Source of the DNA: Occallatibacter riparius
GTDB taxonomy: Bacteria; Acidobacteriota; Terriglobia; Terriglobales; Acidobacteriaceae
Direction of reading: 5' to 3'
NCBI RefSeq assembly: GCF_025264625.1
Contig: NZ_CP093313.1
Span: forward strand, 2,852,001-2,916,000
DNA: 64,000 bases
In this document: positions 34,844-43,840 of the stretch, piece after piece
How the letters are laid out: every line of letters starts with the position of its first letter
How positions within the stretch are numbered: position 1 is the stretch's first letter
Notes under the pieces: generated by a model
What the model saw: only the letters and a program-made list of their open reading frames with translations
Told to the model about the DNA's origin: nothing
The model's database searches: none
Position numbers and translations under genes: made by a program

Positions 34844-35317
34844 ATGGCGGAAGAAAGCAGCAACATCAACGGGCTTGCATGGTTTCTGGCGGGCCTGGGC
34901 ATTGGAGCGCTGGCAGGCATCCTGTACGCACCCAAGAGCGGCCGCGAAACCCGTGAAGATCTGGCCAACAGCGCGCGCGAGGGCACAGAGTATCTGCGCA
35001 ACCGCAGCAAGCAGGTGGCCGACCAGGTCGGCGGCATGGTCGATAAGGGCCGTGAGCAGATGGGCGACTACATGGATCGTGGCCGGGAAGTGATGGATCG
35101 CGGGCGGGCACAGTGGGAAGAGTTCGTCGAGCGCGGCAAGAGCCTGGTAGGTGACCAGTCGCGGCGCGTCTCTGAAGCGGTGGATGCGGGCAAGCAGGCA
35201 TTTCGCTCCGCAACGTCAACGGCCACCTCGACGAGCGGTTCCGGCAGCGGCGCCTTCGGTTCGGGCTCGGGCAACTCCGGTACGCCGGCCTCTTCGACCG
35301 GTGGCGCTGGCGTTTAG
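34844..35317 (+). CDS. YtxH-domain membrane protein
   Basis: The protein has 157 residues from the ATG at 34844, which has GGGAG upstream. It has an N-terminal hydrophobic segment GLAWFLAGLGIGALAGILYA followed by PKSGRETREDLANSAREG, the YtxH signature. A long amphipathic, charged helix follows (RSKQVADQVGGMVDKGREQM, YMDRGREVMDRGRAQWEEFV) with repeated DRGRE units. The C-terminus is a Gly/Ser/Thr-rich tail. YtxH proteins are small stress-linked membrane proteins of unknown mechanism. The next gene is also a one-helix membrane protein with a coiled coil. Confidence 0.85.
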   Translation: MAEESSNINGLAWFLAGLGIGALAGILYAPKSGRETREDLANSAREGTEYLRNRSKQVADQVGGMVDKGREQMGDYMDRGREVMDRGRAQWEEFVERGKSLVGDQSRRVSEAVDAGKQAFRSATSTATSTSGSGSGAFGSGSGNSGTPASSTGGAGV

Positions 35318-35448
35318 ACCAGCCTTAGCACTTGATCACCTTCATCGAACCAGGATCCCGCCAGACGATGCCCTCGAAGCACGTTTGGCGGTTCCTGCGC
35401 TATAAAAATCGACCGAGAACGTGGCGTTTTGCCTTGTGAGGCACATTT

Positions 35449-36003
35449 ATGGACATGCAACACCTGGATACCATTCTGATCGTGATGGTCGCTATTTTCG
35501 GAGTGTCGGTGTTGCTCCACATTGGCGTTCTGGCTGGCCTGGCTATCGGCATGAGCAAGGCTGTCAAGCAAGCCAGAGAGTACGGCCAAGAGATGGAAGA
35601 AAAAGTTCTTCCGGTTCTTGCATCCACTGCGGAAGTGCTGCAGCAGACCAAATCCCTTATTGTTCGCCTGGAGCCCAAGCTCGAGGCGGCGGCGACTGAT
35701 CTTTCCGACATCACCCGCATGGCGCGGGAGGAAACTTCGCGACTTACCACGTCAGCCGATGAGATTGCGGAGAGATTCCGACAGCAGGCGGAGCGCGTGG
35801 CGCAGATGACCGACACCGCTCTCAATGGAGTGGAGCGCGCGAGCCATTTCCTCAACAGCGCCGTGAACGCCCCCGCGCGGCAAGCCTCAGGCATTCTGGC
35901 TGCGGCCAAGGCCGTGATCAGCTCGCTTCGCCAACCCACCTCGCCTCGGCCCAGCCAGCCTACCGACGAGGATTATCAGCGCGAACGGCAGCAATACGTT
36001 TAG
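35449..36003 (+). CDS. Single-pass membrane protein with coiled coil
   Basis: The protein has 184 residues. The hydrophobic segment ILIVMVAIFGVSVLLHIGVL spans residues 10-30, followed by a long helical stretch (SKAVKQAREYGQEMEEKVLP, LQQTKSLIVRLEPKLEAAAT, RLTTSADEIAERFRQQAERV). This layout resembles DUF948-like proteins, but I cannot confirm membership. The C-terminus is Pro/Ser-rich. It lies 131 bases after the YtxH gene and may share a transcript with it. The next rightward gene begins 55 bases later. Confidence 0.75.
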   Translation: MDMQHLDTILIVMVAIFGVSVLLHIGVLAGLAIGMSKAVKQAREYGQEMEEKVLPVLASTAEVLQQTKSLIVRLEPKLEAAATDLSDITRMAREETSRLTTSADEIAERFRQQAERVAQMTDTALNGVERASHFLNSAVNAPARQASGILAAAKAVISSLRQPTSPRPSQPTDEDYQRERQQYV

Positions 36004-36058
36004 ATTTCCTGCACAGCTTCTCCGCCGCACTCGTTTAGTCTGATCGCGGAGGCCGAAC

Positions 36059-37141
36059 GTGCGCTTGCAAGTCCCCGTGTTTCTTCTTGCTGTGCTTTCC
36101 CTCACGATTTCAGCGTCCGCCCAGGCCGGCGGATCCGCATCTCTTCTCGTGCTTTCCAAGCAGGACCACACCGTAGCGATCGTCGATCCGGCAACGCTAA
36201 AGGTGCTGGGCAAAGCTCCGGTCGGCGAGGATCCACACGAGATTGTCGCGTCTGCGGATGGGCGTGCGGCCTACGTGTCGAATTACGGATTTGGCCGCTT
36301 CCACACCATCACGGTGATAGACCTGGTGAGCAAGAAGCAGGAGAAGGTGATCGACCTGACTCCCCTGCGCGGGCCGCACGGTTTGGCGTTTGCGGATGGC
36401 AAGCTTTGGTTCACGGCCGAGGTGAACAAGTGCATCGGCAGCTACGATCCGCAGACCGGTAAGGTCGACTGGATTCTGGGCACCGGGCAGAATCGCACCC
36501 ACATGCTCTATGTCCTTCCCGGCGCAAAGCGCATCGTGACCACGAATGTGAACGCGGGGACGGTCAGCGTTCTCGACTTTGTAGAGGCCAAAGGTGGCCC
36601 GCCGCCGGGCGGCCCCGGAATGGCAGGAGCGCCGGGTGGGCCACCTCCTCCGCCGGGATTTCCTCGGGGCGCGATTCTCCCGCCGGGTGGCGACTGGAAC
36701 CCGACTGTCATTCCTGTGGGCACTCGAGATGAAGGCTTTGATGTCTCGCCGGGCGGCAAGCAGGCTTGGATTGCCAACGCCGGCGACGGTACCGTCTCAG
36801 TCATCGATCTGGATGCGAAGCGCGTGACCGCCACTCTGGACGTGAACGTGAAATCGGCAAACCGGCTGAAGTTCACCCCGGATGGAAAGCGGGTCCTGGT
36901 CTCGATGCTGGGAAGCGGCGATCTCGTCGTGATCGATGCCGCCTCGCACCAGGTGGTGAAGCGGGTGCCGATCGGCAAGGGTGCGGCGGGCATCCAGATG
37001 CAGCCGGATGGGGCTCGCGCGTATGTGGCGTGCACGCCGGACAATTATGTTGCGGTAATCGACCTGAAGACTCTTGAGGTGGTGGGTCACATCGATGCGG
37101 GTGGAAATCCGGACGGGCTTGCCTGGGCGATTGCGCAATAG
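36059..37141 (+). CDS. Exported YncE-like beta-propeller protein
   Basis: The protein has 360 residues from a GTG with GGAGG seven bases upstream. A signal peptide (MRLQVPVFLLAVLSLTISASAQA) precedes a propeller of the YncE/YVTN type, with repeats SLLVLSKQDHTVAIVDPATL, EIVASADGRAAYVSNYG, GKQAWIANAGDGTVSVIDL, KFTPDGKRVLVSMLGSGDLV and ARAYVACTPDNYVAVIDL. Between two blades is an unusual loop of about 50 residues that is almost all Gly, Pro and Ala (GGPPPGGPGMAGAPGGPPPP). Such loops are rare in this family. The function is unknown; relatives may bind DNA, metals or sugars. Confidence 0.85.
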   Translation: MRLQVPVFLLAVLSLTISASAQAGGSASLLVLSKQDHTVAIVDPATLKVLGKAPVGEDPHEIVASADGRAAYVSNYGFGRFHTITVIDLVSKKQEKVIDLTPLRGPHGLAFADGKLWFTAEVNKCIGSYDPQTGKVDWILGTGQNRTHMLYVLPGAKRIVTTNVNAGTVSVLDFVEAKGGPPPGGPGMAGAPGGPPPPPGFPRGAILPPGGDWNPTVIPVGTRDEGFDVSPGGKQAWIANAGDGTVSVIDLDAKRVTATLDVNVKSANRLKFTPDGKRVLVSMLGSGDLVVIDAASHQVVKRVPIGKGAAGIQMQPDGARAYVACTPDNYVAVIDLKTLEVVGHIDAGGNPDGLAWAIAQ

Positions 37142-37435
37142 CGGCGGCCACGGAGCTTCGCCTTGTTTTCTCCCGGGGGACGACAGAGGCTGTCTACCTA
37201 TAGATTTCGATTACTTCTGGTTACCAATCGGCACAGCCTTCGCGCCCCCTTTGTGGGATTCAGAATTTGCCTTTCCGCTCATAAGCTTGTGAGCATGGCA
37301 CTTCCGCCATCAGGAGTCGCGCGCCTTCACCCCCTTATGATTCGGGCGAGCCGTTCCAGAGGAGCCAGTTCAAAAAACGGCTGTACGGACCTGGAAACCG
37401 GGCGAGCAAGCTGTATCGAGGAAAGCGGAACAAAG

Positions 37436-38437
37436 TTGAACGGGCGGATTTTCAAGTCGTGTCTCAGCGTGCTTTTTGCGAGCGCGATGGGTGTATCTGC
37501 GGCTTGGTCACAGGCGCCGGCACAAGCTGCGTCCGAGCCCCAGAATCCTGCACTTAAGCCGAATCCGCTGGATGCGTTGCGCAAGTTCGAGCCGGCCGCC
37601 GATGAGGAGTATCAGCTCGGTCGCGGCGATGAGATTCAGGTTGATTTTTCCGGGCGCCCCGAACTGCAGGCCAAGCAGGTGGTGGGCCCCGATGGCCGCA
37701 TTACGCTGCCGTTGGCGGGCGAGGTGATGCTTGCCGGGGAGACGCGCAGCGGCGCCGCAAAAAAGGTTGAAGCGGCGCTGGCGCCCTACTACGCAAATCT
37801 CAGTGTGTTGGTCACGGTAACCAAGTACACGGCGAACCGGGTGCTGGTGCTGGGCGCGGTGGATCATCCTGGCCCCGTTGTGTTCGACGGCGCGCCCACG
37901 CTGCTGGAGGCGATCACCCGCGGCGGTCTGCCGCTGGTTGGACCGCTGAAGCGGCCCCAGATTCCCGATCAGTGCGCCATCTATCGCGGCAGCGATAAAG
38001 TCATGTGGGTGCAGCTGCGTCAACTGGTCGATTCAGGTAATCCGCTGGCCGACATCAGGCTTCGGCGCGATGACGTGGTCTACGTGCCCGATCCGTCAGA
38101 CCGGTTCGTGTCGGTTATGGGTGAAGTCAATCATCCCGGCCCCGTCGAGCTGAACAGCACCTCAACGTTGTCGAGCGTGCTCGCCCTGGCAGGCGGCATC
38201 ACGGAAAAGGCCGGCGGCGATCCGCATGTGCAGATTGTGGACACGAAGACCGGCGCATCGCGCAGCCTCAAATTCAAGGATCTTCTGAGCTCGTCGAAAT
38301 CGATGGAGATCACGCTGCATCCGGGCGATATCGTCTATGTGCCTGTGAGCGGGTTCTATCGTGCGACGTATTTCCTGGAGCGGCTCAGTCCGCTGACTTC
38401 GCTGGCGACCCTGGCCGCGGTGAACGGAGCGTTTTGA
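37436..38437 (+). CDS. Polysaccharide export protein (SLBB domains, Wza-like)
   Basis: The protein has 333 residues if it starts at the TTG at 37436, which gives a good signal peptide (residues 1-26: NGRIFKSCLSVLFASAMGVS then AAWSQA). The frame is open back to 37163, and other starts are possible. The domain order is the poly-export motif (EEYQLGRGDEIQVDFSGRPE, VGPDGRITLPLAGEV, VLVLGAVDHPGPVVF) and two SLBB-like domains (VSVMGEVNHPGPVELN). The C-terminus is short. It is likely the periplasmic/outer-membrane channel for an exopolysaccharide. Its stop overlaps the TTG of the chain-length protein, so the two are coupled. Confidence 0.9.
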   Translation: MNGRIFKSCLSVLFASAMGVSAAWSQAPAQAASEPQNPALKPNPLDALRKFEPAADEEYQLGRGDEIQVDFSGRPELQAKQVVGPDGRITLPLAGEVMLAGETRSGAAKKVEAALAPYYANLSVLVTVTKYTANRVLVLGAVDHPGPVVFDGAPTLLEAITRGGLPLVGPLKRPQIPDQCAIYRGSDKVMWVQLRQLVDSGNPLADIRLRRDDVVYVPDPSDRFVSVMGEVNHPGPVELNSTSTLSSVLALAGGITEKAGGDPHVQIVDTKTGASRSLKFKDLLSSSKSMEITLHPGDIVYVPVSGFYRATYFLERLSPLTSLATLAAVNGAF

Positions 38438-41400
38438 AGAGTCTCCGCGACAATTCGGAGTTCCAGGCCGCCGCGCCCAATCCGCAGGCTTCGGCGGCAA
38501 CGGTGCGTCGCATGCCTGCCGCGGGACCGCAGGGGATGTTCTTCCATCTCGATTTTGTGCGCAGCCTGCAGATGCATCGCAAGCTGGCGATGGGCATCTT
38601 CTTCACGTTCCTGGCGCTTTCCGCGGGGTACATGGCGAAGCGCTGGAACACCTATAAGGCGCAGGCGCTGGTGTATGTGCAGCCGTCGCCGCATAAGGTC
38701 ATCGAGAGCGGGCAGGCGCAGCAGTGGCCTTACGACGCGAACACCTATGAGTCGTACATCCAGCAGCAGGTTCATGACGTGACGCGGCCTGACGTGCTGG
38801 CTGCCGCGTTGAAGCAGTTGCCGGGCTGGCAGGGTTCGCGTGAGAGCGAGCAGGCCGCTGCGGACCGGCTGGGCAGCGCGGTGGAAGTGACGCGAGTCGG
38901 CTCCGCGTATGAAGTGCAGATCGAGTCTACGGCGGGCAGCAGGGAAGAGGCCGCGCAGATTGCCAATGCGGTTGCCGCAAGTTACATCGACAGCGCCACG
39001 CGCGAACAGAGAGCGGGCGATCCGCAGCGAATCGAATTGCTTAAGGAAGAGCGCGACCGCATTCTGAAGGAACTGGGCAGCGACCGCACCGAGCAGGAAT
39101 CGCTGAACCGCCAGCTGGGCGTGGCCGCTGTGAGCGGAGCGACGCCTGATCCGATCGACGACCAGATTGCGCAGACGCGCGCCGAACTGGTGAAGGCTCG
39201 TACCGCGAATGATGAGGCTGCAGCGAAGCTGACCGCGCTGTCAGGCAAAGGCGCCACTAACGCGGCGCTTGATGCCGAGGCCGACGAGATCGTGGCGGCC
39301 GATCCGGGTTTGGTGAGCATGAAGACGGCGCTCAACAAGCGGCGTTCCGATCTCATCTCGCAGATGGCGAACCTGACGCCGAATCATCCGCAGTACAAGC
39401 AGGATGCGGAAGAACTGGCCAAGATCAATGCATCGCTCGAGTCGATGTCGCACGAATTGCGCGCGAAGGCATCGGCACAGATATCGCAGAAGCTGAAGAA
39501 CGATCTGGAACGCACCTCGAGCGTAGAAGCGCGGCTGAATGGCCGTCTCGGCCAGTTGACGGGAGCGGCCGGCACCGCAGCGCCGCGGATGCAGCGATTG
39601 AATGAGCTAGAAACCGACATCCAGCGCTTGCAGAACCGTTTCACGGCGGTCGATGAGCAATACCGCAACCTGACCATGGAAAACAGCTCGCCGGGTGCGG
39701 TTTACCTGGCATCGACCGCGCTGCCGCCTTTGCACGCAGCGCGTGCGAAGGTGTTGCGCAACGGCTTCATTGTGATTCTTGCCGGGCTGATGCTCGCCCT
39801 GGCAAGCGCGCTGATCGCGCACAACTTCGACAAGCGCATCTATATCGCGCAAGACGTGGAGCGGGTGCTCGGGTTCGCGCCCATGGCGCAGATTCCAGAT
39901 ATGTCCGAAGTAGGCGCAGGAGTCGCCGAGGAGTACATGCTGCGGCTGGCCGCGGCAGTGGAGCACGCGCATCAGCAGGGCATGCTGAACAGCTGCATCG
40001 TGACCGGCATTACCACGGGCGCTGGCGTGACCACCGTGTCGACCCACGTGAGCGGCATGCTTCAAGCCATGGGCCGTGAGACCGTGCTGGTGGATACCGT
40101 CGGCGCTCCGCAGGCTCGCCTCGGAGAACCAGGAGGTAATCACGGGACCGGACTGGTGCACGCGCCACGCGGAAGCCGCTCCACAGCTCTGCTGCAGCAG
40201 ATGAACGAGGAAGCCGGAGAGGACAGCGTCGTTGTCACGGACACTGCGCCGCTGCTGGTTTCAGGCGAGACGGAGTATCTGGCGCGATTCGTCGATTCAG
40301 CGATTGTGGTGATCGAATCGGGTGTGACCACGAAGGCGCAACTGCGCGAGGTGGCGCAGACATTGCAAAGGCTTGAAGTCTCATCGGTCGGCTTTGTGCT
40401 GAACCGGATCTCGCTGAAGAATGCTAACGCGGGTTTTCGTGAGTCAGTGGCCGCGGTGGAGAGCCATCTGCGTGCCCAGGCGCGGCAGGCCGAGGCCGTT
40501 TCGACACGTCCAGCTCCTGTAAAGGAGACTTGGGCCCAGAGCGTTCAGGAAGTTCAGCCTCTGCGGATCGCTCCAGAGCAGCCGCAACCCGCGGCACCCG
40601 CGCATGAGAATGTCGCCGACATGGAGACGCAGCAGGTTGTTGAATCTCCGGTACCGGTGCCGACTGCAGCACCGGTCGCCGAACCGAAAATGGTGGTGCG
40701 GACGCCTGAGCCGGTCGCCGAGCCTGTAGTTCCCGCGGCCGCCAGGACCGAAGTCGCTCCGGCAGAACGCTGGGGGCTGCCCTCGTATACGCCCGCGTAT
40801 ATCGCTCCGCGGATGGAGATGGCTGCCGAAGAGACAGTCGTTGAACTCGCTGCTGCTGCTGCGGAGGTTCCCGCGACGGTTTCCGAGCCGAGCGCCGCAC
40901 CGGAGCCAGAGGAACCTGTCAACCGGATTGAAGAACTCGACAAGCCTGAAGAAAAGCTCGCCCAACGGGAGCGCCCGGCGGCAAATTCGCCGTTTCGCGC
41001 GCAGGTCGCCCTTCCTATGCGCGGACGCCAGACAGTGCGATTCGCACCTGCGGTCGAGAGCAAGCAAGAGGCGATGACACCGGATCTGCTATTTCCAGAA
41101 CGGAAACCAGTGCTGAATGAACCCATGCCCGAGCTGGAATACGAGCCTGTTCAGGCCGCAGTGGCAGTCGAAGAGGCAGTGATCGATCCGGCTGTAGAGA
41201 GCACCAACCTTTGGGACTACAGCGCGGCAACCGCTGCTCACGACGCATATTGGGGCGGCAACCATCAGCCGCCTATCGCCGAGCAGCCGGCGACAGTAGC
41301 GCCCGAGCGCATCACGAGCAGTGCAACCATGGTGCTGGCGCCCGTCCCCGAGCCCGTCGCGGTGGCCGCGGGAGCCTTCGAAGCAGAATCGGAACGGACG

Positions 41401-41775
41401 GGTTCAATTGCAGTCTCTCGCCTGAGTGGATTGCGCTCGCTCATGACCTCGCTAGGGGTCAAGAATCTGCGCAAGGAACTTGAAGCGCATAGGGCTCATC
41501 TGGAGCTGCCGGCCGATGTCGAAAGGCCAGCCGAGCGCCCCATTTTTGCGCAGCCCGAGGCGCCTGCTTCGACAGCCGCGGCGAGCAGAGCGCTCCTTCC
41601 CGAGGTCGTGGCTCGGCCAGAGATCATTCCGCCGCGCGTCACTCCCAACGAACCCGCGGAACGCGAATCGGATGTAAGGCGCCCGGTGAAGGCGCCTCGC
41701 GTGAGCCGCTGGGATACGGTTGATGACGTGGAGATCCTGCCGTCCAAGCGCGGACAGTACCGCAAGCGGCACTAG
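38434..41775 (+). CDS. Chain-length (Wzz/GumC-type) protein with degenerate tyrosine-kinase domain
   Basis: The protein has 1113 residues from a TTG that overlaps the SLBB gene stop. TM1 is at about 50-68 (KLAMGIFFTFLALSAGYMA), followed by a Wzz ectodomain with a long coiled coil, then TM2 at about 442-465. The cytosolic domain from about 515 has a BY-kinase-like fold, but the Walker A motif reads TGAGVTT without the usual Lys, and DTAPLL replaces the typical Walker B. The last 420 residues are an Ala/Pro/Glu/Val-rich tail of low complexity (for example PEPVAEPVVPAAARTEVAPA). It is probably a chain-length or assembly regulator without kinase activity. The partners are the SLBB channel and possibly the GH8 enzyme. 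Confidence 0.85.
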   Translation: MKSLRDNSEFQAAAPNPQASAATVRRMPAAGPQGMFFHLDFVRSLQMHRKLAMGIFFTFLALSAGYMAKRWNTYKAQALVYVQPSPHKVIESGQAQQWPYDANTYESYIQQQVHDVTRPDVLAAALKQLPGWQGSRESEQAAADRLGSAVEVTRVGSAYEVQIESTAGSREEAAQIANAVAASYIDSATREQRAGDPQRIELLKEERDRILKELGSDRTEQESLNRQLGVAAVSGATPDPIDDQIAQTRAELVKARTANDEAAAKLTALSGKGATNAALDAEADEIVAADPGLVSMKTALNKRRSDLISQMANLTPNHPQYKQDAEELAKINASLESMSHELRAKASAQISQKLKNDLERTSSVEARLNGRLGQLTGAAGTAAPRMQRLNELETDIQRLQNRFTAVDEQYRNLTMENSSPGAVYLASTALPPLHAARAKVLRNGFIVILAGLMLALASALIAHNFDKRIYIAQDVERVLGFAPMAQIPDMSEVGAGVAEEYMLRLAAAVEHAHQQGMLNSCIVTGITTGAGVTTVSTHVSGMLQAMGRETVLVDTVGAPQARLGEPGGNHGTGLVHAPRGSRSTALLQQMNEEAGEDSVVVTDTAPLLVSGETEYLARFVDSAIVVIESGVTTKAQLREVAQTLQRLEVSSVGFVLNRISLKNANAGFRESVAAVESHLRAQARQAEAVSTRPAPVKETWAQSVQEVQPLRIAPEQPQPAAPAHENVADMETQQVVESPVPVPTAAPVAEPKMVVRTPEPVAEPVVPAAARTEVAPAERWGLPSYTPAYIAPRMEMAAEETVVELAAAAAEVPATVSEPSAAPEPEEPVNRIEELDKPEEKLAQRERPAANSPFRAQVALPMRGRQTVRFAPAVESKQEAMTPDLLFPERKPVLNEPMPELEYEPVQAAVAVEEAVIDPAVESTNLWDYSAATAAHDAYWGGNHQPPIAEQPATVAPERITSSATMVLAPVPEPVAVAAGAFEAESERTGSIAVSRLSGLRSLMTSLGVKNLRKELEAHRAHLELPADVERPAERPIFAQPEAPASTAAASRALLPEVVARPEIIPPRVTPNEPAERESDVRRPVKAPRVSRWDTVDDVEILPSKRGQYRKRH

Positions 41776-41829
41776 AGCTATTTGCACTCCGGGTGCGCTG
41801 AGGCATACCCTTCTTTTTGAGACTCCGCC

Positions 41830-42441
41830 ATGCTTAGAAACGTCCGCAGATCGCGATCGATGCTGCTGATGCTATTCGTGTGTGTGTGTGCGGCGGCTCA
41901 GGAACCTGAGGCTGCATTGCAGTCGCTGGTCACAACCGGCGAAGTCACGCTTCGCGGACAGACGCGGCAATACGTCGTGCGCCATCTGCCGTCTTCGTCC
42001 TTTCCCGACCTTCCCGACGCCGTCGCAAATGAACTCAACCAGCGCGGCTGTCTCATCCCGCAGACTTACCAGGCTCATCAGCCTGAAAACGTGGTGCACG
42101 GAAGCTTTCAGCGCGCGGGCTCATCGGACTGGGCCGTCCTCTGTTCTGTGAAGGGCACGGTATCGTTGCTGGTGTTCTTCGACAGCTCTTCCAAGCCATC
42201 TGTTCTGGCGACCTCGCCAGAGACGCAGCGGCTTCAGGCCCATGAGTCCACCGGTGTGCTCGGTTTCAACTGGGGTATTGATGCGGCATCGCCCCAAGTC
42301 GTCCATGACGCACAGAATGGGCTCTCGCCACGGCCCGCCCGGCTTGATCACGATGCGCTCTCCGATTCCATCGTCGATCGTAAGACCATCTATCACTACT
42401 TTGCCGATAGCGCCTGGTCGCTGCTCGATATGCCGGATTAG
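41830..42441 (+). CDS. Exported hypothetical protein
   Basis: The protein has 203 residues. The hydrophobic start MLRNVRRSRSMLLMLFVCVC AAAQ looks like a signal peptide. The mature part begins EPEAALQSLVTTGEVTLRGQ and has VVRHLPSSSFPDLPDAVANE, SSDWAVLCSVKGTVSLLVFF and ALSDSIVDRKTIYHYFADS. No domain was recognised. It lies 54 bases after the chain-length gene and 90 before the GH8 gene, on the same strand, so it is probably part of the exopolysaccharide block. An 8-bp stem-loop follows the stop. Confidence 0.7.
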   Translation: MLRNVRRSRSMLLMLFVCVCAAAQEPEAALQSLVTTGEVTLRGQTRQYVVRHLPSSSFPDLPDAVANELNQRGCLIPQTYQAHQPENVVHGSFQRAGSSDWAVLCSVKGTVSLLVFFDSSSKPSVLATSPETQRLQAHESTGVLGFNWGIDAASPQVVHDAQNGLSPRPARLDHDALSDSIVDRKTIYHYFADSAWSLLDMPD

Positions 42442-42442
42442 C

Positions 42443-42480
42443 GGCTGCCCCGCGAGACAGGCAGTTGCTAACGGGCAGCC
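42443..42480 (+). terminator. Stem-loop between the hypothetical gene and GH8
   Basis: GGCTGCCC (42443-42450) pairs with GGGCAGCC (42473-42480) around a 22-base loop, right after the stop codon. It has no T-run, so its role is uncertain. Confidence 0.35.
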
Positions 42481-42530
42481 TCCCAATTTAGAAACATAGG
42501 AATAAATCGGTTCACTTAGGAGAATCTGCG

Positions 42531-43835
42531 ATGTCTGTTTCGCGCCGCTTTGTGTTGGCTGCAACTCTCGCGCTTGTCGCTGTGCTGGTCCCTGCGCTCC
42601 GGGCCCAGGCGCCCGACGCAAAGGGGCACGGCGCTTTCGCCACCGGCAAATACCGCAATCTCTTCGCTGAAGCGGGACACTCGCAGAAAGAGATCCAGGC
42701 GAAGATCGATGCGGCCTATCAGCAGCTCTTTCACGGCGATCCGCAGACCCAGTCAATCGGATTCGCGGCCGGCAAAAATGCCGATGGCCCGCTCATGTAC
42801 GTCACCGACTGGAACAACCACGACGTGCGCACGGAAGGCATGTCGTACGGCATGATGATCGCCGTCCAACTCGACAAGAAGTCTGACTTCGACGCGATCT
42901 GGAACTGGGCCAAGACCTACATGTATATCTCAGACCCGAAGGCGCCGAGCTATCAATACTTCGCCTGGTCGTGCAAGTACGACGGCGCGCACAACTCCGA
43001 AGGAGCGGCGCCCGATGGCGAGTCGTACTTCGCAATGGCGCTGCTGTTCGCGGCCAATCGCTGGGGAAATGGTCAGGGCATCTACAACTACCAGGCCGAG
43101 GCCGACAAGCTGCTGAGCGCGATGGTGCATCGCGCGGTGATCTCTGCGCCCAGCAAGTTCGGGACGCACACTGTGGGTCCGATGATGAACGCGAATCCGC
43201 CGGAAATTCTTTTCGTGCCGGATATTTCGCCGCAGATGTTCACCGATCCCTCGTACCACCTGCCTGCGTTCTACGAATTGTGGGCGCGCTGGGGACCGAA
43301 GGAAGACCGCGCCTTCTGGGTGAAGGCCGCTGAAACCAGCCGCAAGTTCTTCCCAAAAACGGTGAACGCACAAACGGGTCTCGCGCCGGTGTATGCGAAC
43401 TTCGACGGCACTCCGCACAAGAACGGCTTCGTGCAGTCGAACGAATTCGGCTACGATGCCTGGCGCACAGCGAGCAACTGGAGCGTCGACTGGTCGTGGT
43501 GGCGCAAGGAGCCGGTTGAGCAGGAACTCAGTGACCGCATTCAAGCGTTCTTTGAAGGGCAGGGAATCGACAAGTACGGTCCCGTGTACTCGCTGGATGG
43601 GAAGGACATGGGCGCCACTCCTGGCCTCACGCACGAGGATCATCCTGCAGGCCTGGTGGGCACCAATGCGGTCGCCGGTCTGGCCGCGACCAACGAGGAG
43701 CGTGCGCGCAAATTTACGGATGCCCTGTGGAACACGTCGATTCCCGACGGCAGGGGCCGCTACTACGACGGCATGCTTTACCTGATGAGCATGATGCACG
43801 TCAGCGGCAATTTCCGGATCTGGGCGCCGAAGTAG
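42531..43835 (+). CDS. Exported GH8 glycoside hydrolase
   Basis: The protein has 434 residues. A signal peptide (MSVSRRFVLAATLALVAVLV PALRAQA) precedes an (alpha/alpha)6 barrel. The GH8 hallmark DVRTEGMSYGMMIAVQ holds the acid Glu102, and AAPDGESYFAMALLFAANRW holds Asp162. Other family stretches are YFAWSCKYDGAHNSEGAAPD and QSNEFGYDAWRTASNWSVDW. GH8 contains endoglucanases, chitosanases and the exo-oligoxylanases that release xylose from reducing ends, which this sequence resembles in the TEGMSYGMM segment. Next to exopolysaccharide genes it could also trim a cellulose-like polymer. AGGAG precedes the ATG. Confidence 0.93.
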   Translation: MSVSRRFVLAATLALVAVLVPALRAQAPDAKGHGAFATGKYRNLFAEAGHSQKEIQAKIDAAYQQLFHGDPQTQSIGFAAGKNADGPLMYVTDWNNHDVRTEGMSYGMMIAVQLDKKSDFDAIWNWAKTYMYISDPKAPSYQYFAWSCKYDGAHNSEGAAPDGESYFAMALLFAANRWGNGQGIYNYQAEADKLLSAMVHRAVISAPSKFGTHTVGPMMNANPPEILFVPDISPQMFTDPSYHLPAFYELWARWGPKEDRAFWVKAAETSRKFFPKTVNAQTGLAPVYANFDGTPHKNGFVQSNEFGYDAWRTASNWSVDWSWWRKEPVEQELSDRIQAFFEGQGIDKYGPVYSLDGKDMGATPGLTHEDHPAGLVGTNAVAGLAATNEERARKFTDALWNTSIPDGRGRYYDGMLYLMSMMHVSGNFRIWAPK

Positions 43836-43840
43836 AAGAA

